Shown: positions 8,736 through 19,400 of the stretch, one piece after another
Position numbering within the stretch: position 1 is the first letter of the stretch
How the letters are laid out: the number at the start of each line of letters is the position of its first letter
Virus record (IMG/VR): IMGVR_UViG_3300020417_000599
Coordinates: 1-24,522 of that record
Length of the DNA stretch: 24,522 bases
From: a virus
Strand: one strand, 5' to 3'
Program-made: the position numbers and the translations under genes
The notes under the pieces: model-generated
Told to the model about the DNA's origin: nothing
Database searches by the model: none
What the model saw: only the letters and a program-made list of their open reading frames with translations

Positions 8736-10273
8736 CAGAATTCTAGAACGATTTTAATATCTTCTCTTTGATTGACAGCCCTCGTTACCTCAGGTCTATT
8801 GTCAATGTAGATAATGTCTCCGGAGTTCTTTTCAATCTCTGGATTGGAGATACCATTTGTCACACTTTGTCCGAAGTAATATATGCGATTGTTTACTGTT
8901 GTGGACACTCCAGTAAATGTCGTTTCAATAGCAACAGTTTCAGTCCCAGTAGTTGTTGTAACAACTAAATCTGTACTTCCGCCACTGCCAGGTGTGCTTG
9001 TGAATTTATTTAGTCGGTATCCGTAAGTGGGTCTTCCTGCAGAAATATCATCTGTAGCAAGGGTTCTATCTTGCCAGAACTTCAAAAGTTTCGTTGTTGG
9101 ATCGTAAGAGATGATTTTACCAACAGCAGTAGATCCAACACCCACGGTTTGAGTGATAAGACCGTCTGCCGAGACCGACATTGATGTGGATGCAGCACCA
9201 GTAACTCTTAGAGCATATGTGCCAGAGACTGTTGATTGAGTCTGGACAATGTTTGTACCGAATACTGATGGGTTTTTAATGATGCCAACACGAGCAAACT
9301 GGTTGCCGATCGGGAAGTCTGGATTGGTAACGTCTAGGTTTTCGATTCTAGAATAGATTAGAACTCGATATGCACCTAGTTCTCTGTAGATGTCAAAACC
9401 ATGACCACCAGGAGGAGGAATGATTACCTTGAATGTCGCACCAGATCCAGAAACAAATCCAGTAAGATCAAGCGTTCCAAAGGTATATCCAGATCCACCG
9501 TTGGTTACGGTTACAGTTACTGGTTTACCATCGGTAAAGGTAACTGAGCAAAGACCATCTTGACCATCACCTTGGATTGGGATGTTGTTGACAACGCCAC
9601 TAAACTGATAGACAGCATTGATATTGCTGCTGATTAGGACGGTCTCAATCTTTCCTTCTACCGATGCATTGTATACATCACTAGTGTTTGTGTTGTTATC
9701 CCATGCATTAGGAACGGGAACATACTCAACACTATCAAACTTTACGATTTCACTAGGTTTAATACTGAAAAGATACTTCCAAACATATCCATCACTTTCT
9801 TCTCTTGGTTGCAAGTCTGTGTGGACTGGTTCTTCTAGAGAAGTAGTTCCCTTACCAAAGTTGTCTGGATGTGCACCATTGTAGATACACTCATAAACTC
9901 TGAAGTCAGAGTTGATTACGTAATAGTTTGTAGAATATAGGTTTGTTGAACTCGTCTGTGGAGACAGGTTATCAATACTATAATCATGTTGGTACATCTC
10001 GTAGATAGTACCACTAGTCCAAGTATTTTTCTTTACAACTCGTAGGACATCACTAGAAGAGATTCTCTTACCTGAGATAAGAGTATCACTCGCATCATAA
10101 CTTTGATCGATACTATCGATCGGATCAGGTGTATTGCTATTCCAGTCAGCATCCTTTCCTACGGCGTCAGGGAGCCCTAGGAACACATAATAACTGTTGC
10201 CTTCGGTTGTGATGCCGCTGACAAAGTTAGACGCATTCAATACTTTAATTTGATCAGTAATGATCGCTGGCAT
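8735..10273 (-). CDS. gp8: Baseplate wedge protein gp8, enlarged (512 aa)
   Basis: This is recognisable as T4 gp8, a dimeric wedge component, by two anchors. DGYVWKYLF at residues 161-169 corresponds to DGYVWEYLF of T4. The C-terminus GDIIYIDNRPEV (from about 485) and the ending NQREDIKIVLEF correspond to T4 GEMIYMENRPPI and its ending DQTEEINILFTF. 'RVGIIKNP' near residue 325 matches the T4 'ISIITNP' region. The T4 protein is about 334 residues, so some 180 extra residues are present. Part of this is a GxGY module (VTVTNGGSGYTFGTLDLTGF, about 253-282) and an extension before the C-terminal strand. It follows the 1045-residue gene after a 23-base gap carrying a late-promoter-like box, and its TGA overlaps the next ATG by one base. 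There is only a weak purine-rich ribosome site (AGAAGAG) before the ATG. Confidence 0.92.
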   Translation of the reverse strand: MPAIITDQIKVLNASNFVSGITTEGNSYYVFLGLPDAVGKDADWNSNTPDPIDSIDQSYDASDTLISGKRISSSDVLRVVKKNTWTSGTIYEMYQHDYSIDNLSPQTSSTNLYSTNYYVINSDFRVYECIYNGAHPDNFGKGTTSLEEPVHTDLQPREESDGYVWKYLFSIKPSEIVKFDSVEYVPVPNAWDNNTNTSDVYNASVEGKIETVLISSNINAVYQFSGVVNNIPIQGDGQDGLCSVTFTDGKPVTVTVTNGGSGYTFGTLDLTGFVSGSGATFKVIIPPPGGHGFDIYRELGAYRVLIYSRIENLDVTNPDFPIGNQFARVGIIKNPSVFGTNIVQTQSTVSGTYALRVTGAASTSMSVSADGLITQTVGVGSTAVGKIISYDPTTKLLKFWQDRTLATDDISAGRPTYGYRLNKFTSTPGSGGSTDLVVTTTTGTETVAIETTFTGVSTTVNNRIYYFGQSVTNGISNPEIEKNSGDIIYIDNRPEVTRAVNQREDIKIVLEF

Positions 10274-10293
10274 TCTCTTCTAACTTTTTGTTC

Positions 10294-10300
10294 TATTTAG
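10294..10300 (-). promoter_or_regulatory. Late-promoter-like box before gp8
   Basis: The minus strand reads CTAAATA (10300 down to 10294), 20 bases upstream of the gp8 ATG. The TAA within it is the stop codon of the 1045-residue gene. It is a 6-of-8 match to TATAAATA when the preceding base is included, and the same heptamer precedes the tail-fibre gene and gp25. Confidence 0.5.
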
Positions 10301-13300
10301 GAGTAATCATTGAGGATATTTGTAGTCCTTATAACTTGTGCTGCAGTTGCCAAACCAGTCAATCCATCTTCGGTATTGCATGTGTAAGCGAGTCCTATTG
10401 TTCTAGCAGAACTAAATCTCGCCCAACTATACCTACCATAAACGTTACCTACACCGGATCCAATACCTGAGAAGTCCAAACCATGCCCTTCAGCAACGTT
10501 TGTATAGACTCTCATGGTGCCTGTTCCCACCACATCGATATGAGAAACCTCGTACACACCATCAATGCATGTAGTGGCAATACCAACCGTGCTAGATCTG
10601 TCCTGAGACAAAGCAGTTAGACCATTACCAACGTTGGAATGAGAAACTACAAAATAGTCCCCGGTAGCAATACCAGTTCTAGTTATGCCACCAAACTCAT
10701 TGATCCTTAGTGGAGAACTAATAGGAACAAAGAAATCAAACTGAACACCACGATCTGTAGATCCGATACCTGCAATGATTCCCTCATCACCTTTGACAGA
10801 GACCTCATTTACGATCTCTTTCCTGATAGTAAAGGTTGTGCTTCCAAATCCAGTATCAGTGTGATCTTCAAGGATCATTACTTTGAACTCGGCAGTATCA
10901 GGTGCTTCAGTCTTACTAAAGATCAGAGAACCAGCATCTGTATAGAAAGTAGTAGCATCTGTTGTTAGTCCAGTGATTAGACGTGCAGAAGGTCTAATCG
11001 CTGCTGCATACTCAGGTCTAGACTTGCTGATCCTGGTACCACCAATGATCAAGTCATTCTGTTGCTTGCACCACTTCAGTGGTCTTAGTGGACTTTCCTG
11101 GTCAGAGATTCCTTGTCTGCTGTATAGAGTAGTCTCAATCGTGTCGTCATTGACAATATCTGTGACGATTCTTTCATCCTGTGAAAGTGGGGTGATTGAC
11201 TGTCTATTCTTTCTAATCGTTACCCCATCACCAATCTTGATTCTAGGAACAGCACTATCTGTTGTCACATCACTATCAGTTCCTCGATAGAATATGATTT
11301 GTAATGAAGATCCTGCTACAGGAGGTTCTGTAAATGTAATCTTAGAACCACCTTCAAAAGTATAAGCATCTCCAGGTTTTTGGATGATGTCATTGATGAA
11401 GATTAGCAAGGTCTGATCTAGATCAATAAGAGATCCAGGGTTCTTCTGAATACTAATGACCTCACCATTTTCTCTGATGCTAAAGGTTTTCTTTATACCA
11501 TTAAACTCATTAGAGAAATCGTCTAGAACTTGTAACTTACCAAATACCCATCCAGATCCTTCGTCATCACGAGTTTCTTGGACAGTGAAGATACTATGTG
11601 CAAATGTAGTTCCTATACCTACAGATGTTGGAATACCAGCGATTCTAAGTTGCTCTCCAGCAGTGTAACCATAACCAAGATTATTAAGTTGGAAGTCAGT
11701 AATGCTTAGACCAAGACCAACCTGAAGGGATACTGATGCTCCTACACCAGTGGCAGCACTGATAAGTTCGATATCATCATATGGGATCGGTTGATCTATC
11801 TGAACAATAGGAACATTGGTCCAAGTGTAACCTACACCTGGACTATTGATGAATACATCTTCTATGTGTCCCGCTGCGACAGTGAACGTGCCAGCAGCGG
11901 CGCTTGTTGGATTTCCGCCAAGGATGCGAATGCCGTAAGTAGTTGGACCGTTTCTGTATCCACTACCAGTGAATCCCAAACTGACTGTAACAGTTCCAAA
12001 TCCACTGACGACCGCAGTACCGTAACCCACATGCTGTTGTTGATACCCAAAGCCTTCGCTGTTAGCCACTGATACAATAATACCCTTACGTGGAAGTCTA
12101 TTTGCATTTACATCAGTCAGCGAGTAGATTTCATTTGGGAAGTTTGATTTTCCACTAAACTGGATCGAAGTAATACCAGTAGAATCTCCACCAAGGAACT
12201 CATAATCAACTTCTGGTTTTTGGAAGATGTTGTTGATTAGGATAGCACCAAAATCACTTGTGATGCCAGTGGTATTGTTGTTATTCTCAGTAAGTGTAAA
12301 GGTTTTCGCAATACCTGTAAACTCTTGCGATAGATCATCAATAATGATGTTTCCAGTGTAATCCGATCTGGTGAAAGCACGTCCTTGGAAAGAACTGCCA
12401 TTATCCTCATCAATATACGTTAGTTTATGAGTACCGATGCCTGCCGATGTAATAGTGATAGCAATGCCTGTAAGAGCATCATCTCTATTTGCTGCTAGTG
12501 AGAAGTTATTTTCTGCATTCTTAATCAAGTAATATTCGCCATTACCATCTAGTGGGTCTGGAGGAGAAAGTGATTGCAACTTCATCCTACTGCCAGTATC
12601 GAGAATCTCGATATTTGAGATAAAGCTATCGGTATCGATATCTACATCACTATTTGAAGAAATACCAACAGAGAACCTAAATCCACCAAAAGGAACACCT
12701 GCGAAGTAAATCTCATCGCCAATAATGTTATAATCACCGTAATGGGCAGTTACAGTGTCACCAGCAACGTGACCTTGTACAGCAGTACCCAAATATCCAC
12801 GATCAACCAATACTTGGTTTTGAGTGCCATTGTAGTTGTTAATCTGCACTCTCATGACCTCATCATTGATCTTGATGAAGTCATATTGCTTCAACTTGCT
12901 GCTATCTGTTAGTTCGATGATTCTCGAAGCAACAGAAACAAGAGTTGTCGTAATATCTGGGTTTGGATACAACGGAGCCTGGATAATGTTGTCCAGCGCA
13001 ACAATGGACTTGGTATTCTCTTTAGTGGCAAAGAATGCGTGACTAGTTCCGATACCTACGGAAGAAATATCAATCTCTTCACCTAGTAGAGCATATGACC
13101 TTGCCGCAGCAACTTTGAACTTATTTTCAGCAATCTTAATCGCATACACCTCAAGCGGAAGTGTAGTGGCAGCACCAACCCCAGGACTGGTTACCGGATC
13201 AATATTTACTGGCGAGTTACCAATACCCGCCTGATAAATCAGTTTTTCTCCGGTTCTATAGAAGTGATTGTCAATGACAAATGTATTAGAACCCAATAGC

Positions 13301-13434
13301 ACTTCTGTAGTGCTCGACCCATCAAATTCTTTCTTAAAAACCGAGTCGCCCCCATGGGTCAACTTAAAGGATGTCCTAAAAGTCTCCGTAACGGCGTTGT
13401 ATTGCTTATTTACAGATCCAATCTGAAATGACAT
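10297..13434 (-). CDS. Large virion structural protein of cyanomyovirus type (1045 aa), between gp7 slot and gp8
   Basis: The protein is modular and beta-rich. Residues about 49-114 form an HGF/TGE-type module (IDNHFYRTGEKLIY ... VYAIKIAENKFKV). Residues about 168-225 are a 'VMRVQ...VDRGYLGT...H..GD' module. Two copies of an 'F-x-G-I-x-K-T-F ... I-N-x-I-x-Q-K-P' module lie near 365 (EFTGIAKTFTLTENN) and 638 (EFNGIKKTFSIRENG ... FINDIIQKPGDAYTFEGG). GxGY modules lie at about 481-541 and 582-597. A more unique region follows, with ETTLYSRQGI and LRPLKWCKQQNDLIIGGTRI near 755-800. The F-x-G-I modules resemble repeats of phage fibre and adhesin-like proteins. T4 has no gene between 7 and 8, so this is an insertion in the T4 order. 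The ATG at 13434 lacks a Shine-Dalgarno sequence. A role in the baseplate is inferred from position. Confidence 0.85.
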   Translation of the reverse strand: MSFQIGSVNKQYNAVTETFRTSFKLTHGGDSVFKKEFDGSSTTEVLLGSNTFVIDNHFYRTGEKLIYQAGIGNSPVNIDPVTSPGVGAATTLPLEVYAIKIAENKFKVAAARSYALLGEEIDISSVGIGTSHAFFATKENTKSIVALDNIIQAPLYPNPDITTTLVSVASRIIELTDSSKLKQYDFIKINDEVMRVQINNYNGTQNQVLVDRGYLGTAVQGHVAGDTVTAHYGDYNIIGDEIYFAGVPFGGFRFSVGISSNSDVDIDTDSFISNIEILDTGSRMKLQSLSPPDPLDGNGEYYLIKNAENNFSLAANRDDALTGIAITITSAGIGTHKLTYIDEDNGSSFQGRAFTRSDYTGNIIIDDLSQEFTGIAKTFTLTENNNNTTGITSDFGAILINNIFQKPEVDYEFLGGDSTGITSIQFSGKSNFPNEIYSLTDVNANRLPRKGIIVSVANSEGFGYQQQHVGYGTAVVSGFGTVTVSLGFTGSGYRNGPTTYGIRILGGNPTSAAAGTFTVAAGHIEDVFINSPGVGYTWTNVPIVQIDQPIPYDDIELISAATGVGASVSLQVGLGLSITDFQLNNLGYGYTAGEQLRIAGIPTSVGIGTTFAHSIFTVQETRDDEGSGWVFGKLQVLDDFSNEFNGIKKTFSIRENGEVISIQKNPGSLIDLDQTLLIFINDIIQKPGDAYTFEGGSKITFTEPPVAGSSLQIIFYRGTDSDVTTDSAVPRIKIGDGVTIRKNRQSITPLSQDERIVTDIVNDDTIETTLYSRQGISDQESPLRPLKWCKQQNDLIIGGTRISKSRPEYAAAIRPSARLITGLTTDATTFYTDAGSLIFSKTEAPDTAEFKVMILEDHTDTGFGSTTFTIRKEIVNEVSVKGDEGIIAGIGSTDRGVQFDFFVPISSPLRINEFGGITRTGIATGDYFVVSHSNVGNGLTALSQDRSSTVGIATTCIDGVYEVSHIDVVGTGTMRVYTNVAEGHGLDFSGIGSGVGNVYGRYSWARFSSARTIGLAYTCNTEDGLTGLATAAQVIRTTNILNDYS

Positions 13435-13450
13435 TATCGGTTTTTAGTTG

Positions 13451-13458
13451 TATTTATT
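13451..13458 (-). promoter_or_regulatory. Late-promoter-like box before the 1045-aa gene
   Basis: The minus strand reads AATAAATA (13458 down to 13451), a 7-of-8 match to TATAAATA, 16 bases upstream of the ATG at 13434. The TAA inside it is the stop codon of the 2721-residue gene. If transcription starts about 6 bases beyond the box, as in T4 late promoters, the leader would be only about 10 bases long. Confidence 0.55.
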
Positions 13459-16400
13459 GAAGGGTTACGACCGCATCTAGGGAGATGGAGTCTGGTTTAG
13501 TGATTTTGATTTCTGATGTTCTAATAATATATTCTTTGTTTGCCCTTGGAGTAAACTTCAATAGAACATTGTTTCCAGAAACTTGAAGAGTAGTGTTCTC
13601 CATGTCTCGCTTAGGATCGTCTATATTCGTAGAAAGGTTGGCAAACTTGTTCAGGAATGTGTCGCCATTCCATGTGCTCTCTGCTAGATTGAACACAGAG
13701 TACTCGTTGTCAGTAACGTTTTCTACTTGGATAAACAGTTTGACTGATGTAAAGATATCGTAGTTATATGTTGCAATAACTTCTGATACTGGAGAACCAG
13801 ATGCTGCAATCTCTTTTCTATGAGATCCAAGTTGATTGTCACCAACTCCGTACTTATTAGTTGTAATGCCAGTATCTGCTGAAGTGGTAGCAATGCCAAC
13901 CAAGGATGCAAACGTGGATACCGTAACACCCAGTCCAGCAACAGAATGCCACTGCAACTGAAGATCATTAGTCCCAGTCATATCCATACTGAACGTACCG
14001 ATTCCGGCACCAGTATCCATCTTACCGAAAGTGGCATAATGGACAGTAGATCCAATACCAACAAATACCGCTTCATTTATATCAAAGTTGCCATTCTCCA
14101 TAGCAACGATGCTTAGATAACCACTCTTAAACTTCTCAGTATCAAAAGATTGAATCGTTTGAATCTCTGGAGTAGCACTTGGAGCAACATACGAAGTAAC
14201 ACCACTTAGGTTGATGTTTGCAAATGATGTTGTTCCGAATCCAACCTGAGCAGAGATAACTTCCTTATAGAAGGTAATATCGTAAGTTAGTGCTGTATTG
14301 TATGGCGCGAAGGTGACAGAAACTGTACTGTCTTCCATATCGACATTAAACTTGCCAATATCAAAGTTCTCATAGATCTTAGAGTAGTCATTGACGTATG
14401 CAGTAGTGTCATCTCTGCCTACGATGAACTCCGCATACTGGGCAATGTTATCTGTTCTATTGGAGTCTTCACCATGAACAATCTGAGCATAATACTTGAT
14501 TGCAACAGTGCTATCTGCTTGGAAACTGTCAATCTCGATATTCCTTTCAATATCTGGATCATCGTAGAAATCTGGAGAAATATCGTCAAACTCTAGAACT
14601 CTATTGGTTAGTGCTAGAATATTGTTAGATAGACGCTCCGACTTGAATACGATCTTGTCAGACTTGGTTTGATCGTCGTTTGTTAGTTCAAATACCGAAT
14701 CGAAGTCATGCTTGCAATAAACCTTGTTACCATCGCCATTTAGAAGGAGAATAGTCGATTTATCGGAAGAAGAGATTCCACTCTTGACAGTTGCACCAAT
14801 ACTTGGTTGAGAATCGATGATTAGGTCAGAATGCTTCTTATATCCGGCAATATGTGCCAGTGAGTCAACTGGTTCACTCCAACTGGAAACACCAACTCTA
14901 GACTTCAAAGAATATGCAAACTGTTGATAATAATCGCTATCTTGAATCCTTTCAGTGAATACATTCAGTTTACCGACATTATCATCCCAAGAGAAAGTCT
15001 TTTTGAAACTTTCGCTAAGCATAAACTCGCCATCGGAGTCTTGAAGCGATTTGATGCTAACAATCGATCCAGATGTCTGACCATTCAACTTATCACCAGG
15101 TTTAAACCCTACAATGCTGTCTACAAGGATATAATCCTCATATTCTTGCTTTACGGTGTTAGTGGCAGTTAGTGTCTGGGCAGTATCGCTGTAAAGAACT
15201 TCTCCAGGGAAGATCTTAGTCTTGACCAAGTTTAGTTTGAATGTTGGAAGATCAAGTTCTCTAGAAACCGAACCAAACGTCTGTCCGTCATGAGAACCAG
15301 GATCTTCATCCAACTCATACGAAATAGTTGCTTGGTCAATCAATCCAAACGCAGTATTGACTCCAGTAAGAGTAAAGTTCTTATATCTGTAGTCTTCCGA
15401 GTTATATCCAAGACCAGATGAGACACCAACGTTCTCAACGAACACTTTTTCGCCAACTGCGAATGGAAGTGGGTTGGTAGTTGTAAAACCAGTATTTGGT
15501 GTCTTGAGTCTTAGCGTTACCGTTGGGTCTGAGTAAGTGGCACTAATAATACCAACACCGTTAGTATTATCGAGTGAAATGAGTCTAGATTCTTTCTCCG
15601 ATAGCAATCCACCAGGGAAGACAACTTTTACGTCACTAACAGCGCCACCAATCAAAGATGTCTCAAGTTTTGGAGTATCATTGATAGTATCTTCTTTAGT
15701 GTTGTATACAACTACTCTTGGAGGAGTCAGATACTTGACACCACCAGAAATAACATCTACAGAGTCTACCTTCAGGTTTTTCTCAACAACGATAACCTTT
15801 GGAACGGTTGCATTTACTGTGATTGTCTTATCTGAAGGATAATCGTATCCAGACTCGATAATCTCGGTTGTTTTGCTTACACCGACGTTAGATCCAACAG
15901 GAAGTAACTTAGCACCATCACCAATGTCAGTTGTTACAGAAAGGATGGGTAGAATGTCATAGTTTCTACCTCTATCCAATAAGGCAACCTTATCAATCGG
16001 TCCTCTAGCATTAAGAGACTTTGTAGTATACTCTAGAGTAGATTCTGACCCATATCCTACTCTTTCAGCGGTATCAAAAATATTGTACGTGAAAGTATTG
16101 GAACTTGTAGTAGAAATCGCATGTAGACCAGCAAATCTACTTGGGACAACATTGATCTGGTTGAAGTTGGCAATATCAATGTCAGAACTTACGATCTTGA
16201 CAAGAGACCTACTTGTAAAGTTGTAATACAGGATTGATGGGACATCCTCAGTCAAATGGATGCTTACTGTTGCAGAACTGATGCCTGGAGATAGATTTCT
16301 CGTGATTTGAACATCTGTAGTTCCTGTTCCGTAGAACTGCTTCTCAAACTTGTTGTCTACAAAGAAATCTAGGTCTAGTTCTTCTAATGTAGCGTCTGAT

Positions 16401-19400
16401 ACGTCAAACTTCAAAGTATCGCCAACACAAGCGACAATCGGTGGATTGACGGATGCTCCGATACTCACATAGTTGGTAGGAGTGTCATATGTTGCAACAA
16501 CAGTTCTTGTAATGCCGGATGTAATGTCTACAGTGACTTCATCGCCAGGTCTTAGTTGATGAGTCGCTCCTGTGGACACTACTACATCAAAAATGTTGGC
16601 ATCAGCGGTAACGACGTTTCTATTGGTCTTAAACGAGTGTGTATTACCAATACCAATGTTTGCATTGAAGAAAACTTTATTCCAGTTTTCATTTGCCTGG
16701 GATTTATTGGTTACAATACCAATAAGGTCTTTTTCAATGTTGACAGCATAAACTGTCGATGGCAAATCGTGGACATCCGTTCCATTGTACGAATATGGAA
16801 GTGATAGACCTCCATTTGTATCGTAAGTAAGTTCTTCACCAGTCCTAAACCCATGATTAGGCAAACGAATGGATCTGGTTGGGATAAAGATTTCTTTCTG
16901 CTGATTACCAGGACCAACATAAGAAACTGTTGTACCAATACCAACACCAGCGGTCATACCAACGCCAACATCGGCACTTGCGTCAAAGAAGACTTGATAG
17001 TTCTCTTCTAGAGCATCATTACTGTAGTCTTTAAGTTCATATTTAAACTTAGTCTCTTGTCTGGTTAGTACTGATCTATTTGTATGTGCTGCTGCTACTG
17101 TACCGTTATATCCACGAGTAACTGATAGATTATTGTTGTCATGGTCTACATTGTAGACAAACATTTCCTCATCACCAACTTTGACAACATCTCCGACATT
17201 GTAATGTGTAGAATTGTCTAAAATACCAAACGTAGTGGTATCATTGTTGGATCCAAGGGCAGTATCAATCCTACTGCTCTTCTTTTCTACAGAGATTTGA
17301 TATAGTCCTGTTAGAGCAGAATACTTCTCACTAGAGATACCAGCAATCTTAACGTATGTGTTGTCTAGAAGGCGGTGTGGTAGTGTTGCAATACCAGTGA
17401 CAGTTTTACCATCAGTTATTAGTGTAATACCTTCTACACCCCTGACATTTGAGTTGATGCTATTGATACCAACACCAGCAACACTGGAAATCTTGGCGAG
17501 AGCACCAAAACCAGAAGTAGAACTATTATCAAAGACAATGCTATCATTGACAGCATAGTTGATGCCAGATTCTAGAACACTGATACGATCAATCGGTGCT
17601 TTGGTAACAGACTTGATGATTGCCTTTGCATTTTTGATTGTGGAGACAAACTCATACAAACCAAAGTTCTGATAAGCAGTATTACGCTTATACCCGTTAG
17701 GAATAGTGTTCTGATCGTTGAAAATATCAAAGTTCTGAGAAGGAACTTTAAACTTAAAGGTTGTACCTATGACGTATGGATATTCTGGTTTTCTACTTCC
17801 GAAGAAAGGACTTCCAGCATCAGTAACAGGATCCTTAGACACTGTAACGAAGTATGCATAAACTCCATTCGGATATTCTGGAGTAATACAGAATCTGCCA
17901 TTGTGCTCGTCTAGGTCACCACTACCTTTGACATAACTATAGTCTTCAACAAAGTATCCTGATGGGAAGTCTGCAAAGTCTGGACCGTTTACACGACTGA
18001 GTGCGGTAGATCTGACATAACTGGATTTCAGATACTTCAGAGGTCCAGTTCCATCAGTATTGGTAAATGCATATGGTCCGTAGATAGGAGAACCATCATA
18101 TGCCCATCCTAGAATAGGAGAGTGACCACTACCATCATCAGTTTTAAGAGTTCTTAGATTTCTAGGAGCATACAGGTTAATGTATTGCTTACCATAGGTA
18201 GAACTTCTACCTGGCATAAAGAATCCATCATCAGACTTGATACTACCGTTTTCTGAGAACTTGAATACGTTATCTACTGTCCACTGTTCAATCTGTGGGT
18301 TTAGAATAGCACCAATGCCAGGAGACTTCGCCTTAACAACAGTAGATGAGTCATATCCCGATCCAGGGTTGATTACCTTGACACCAACAACTTTTCCATC
18401 TAGAACTGTTGCCTTAAACTTAGCACCAACACCAGAACCTTCTGCAACAATATCTGGACTGGTAAAGAAGTCAAAACCACCACTCTTAACGATTACTTCT
18501 TCAATACGACCGTTGACAATGTAAGGTCTCAACTCTGCTCTAGAACCGCCTAGAATGCTAACTTCTGGTTTGAAGTTGCCATTTATCACAGCACTGCCGT
18601 AGTCTTCTCCAGGCGTCTTCACGATGCATTTGGTGATGCTTCCGCGAGCAACAGGAGTAGCAGTTGCATTACTTGTAGTGATACCTTGTCTACCAGAGAT
18701 AGAAACTGTGATATCTGGGTATTTGAAGATATGTCTAACGTTGAGTGGCAGGTTGACAATATCAACATGCGGTTTCAATGTGAATGACTCTGACAACCTG
18801 AAGTTATCATCGTCAATCTTAATAACATAGTAGTTGGTTTCGGAAGTTAGACCAACAATAGGTGCACTACCTTCAATGTCATATGTGACGAGATCTCCGC
18901 TACTAAATCCATGATCACGGATAGTGATCATATCTTTACCCTTAGAAATATCCTTTCTGTCTACGTAGTAAGTTTTATTTTCAAAATCTGTGGATTGTTC
19001 GACAAGAATAGAACCGACTTTGAATCTTCTACGTTTTGTTGTAAAAGTTTGCTCACCAGTACCATTTGAAGAGATTGGAATAGTTCCAATACCCAAACGT
19101 GCCTGATCTCCAGTAGGTGAAAGGGAAATCTCAAAATCGTTCTTAACAGAAACAAAATATGACTCGCTATCTACAAGAGTTCCTGGAGTCGTGCCAATAC
19201 CGATAGCTGTCGCTGTAGTAGTGCCGATTCCGTAGATAACTTCTTCACCATTGATGAAGTTGTGTGGTTTTTTGAAGACGAACTTGTCTAGGGCAGTATT
19301 AACAACTCCACCCTGAGATCCTGCGTTGAAACTTACAATCTCAGGCACCTTCTTCATAGAAGGACTTGCTACACAAGTTCCGTTACCACCAAATACGCTG

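Noticed and set aside
10973-11290. Plus-strand open frame of 105 residues with hydrophobic stretches, possible membrane protein
   Set aside because: The hydrophobic runs are the complement of ordinary charged or polar codons of the 1045-residue gene; no initiation signals are present.
15537-15842. Plus-strand open frame of 101 residues
   Set aside because: It is antisense to a GxGY region of the 2721-residue gene and has no independent support.
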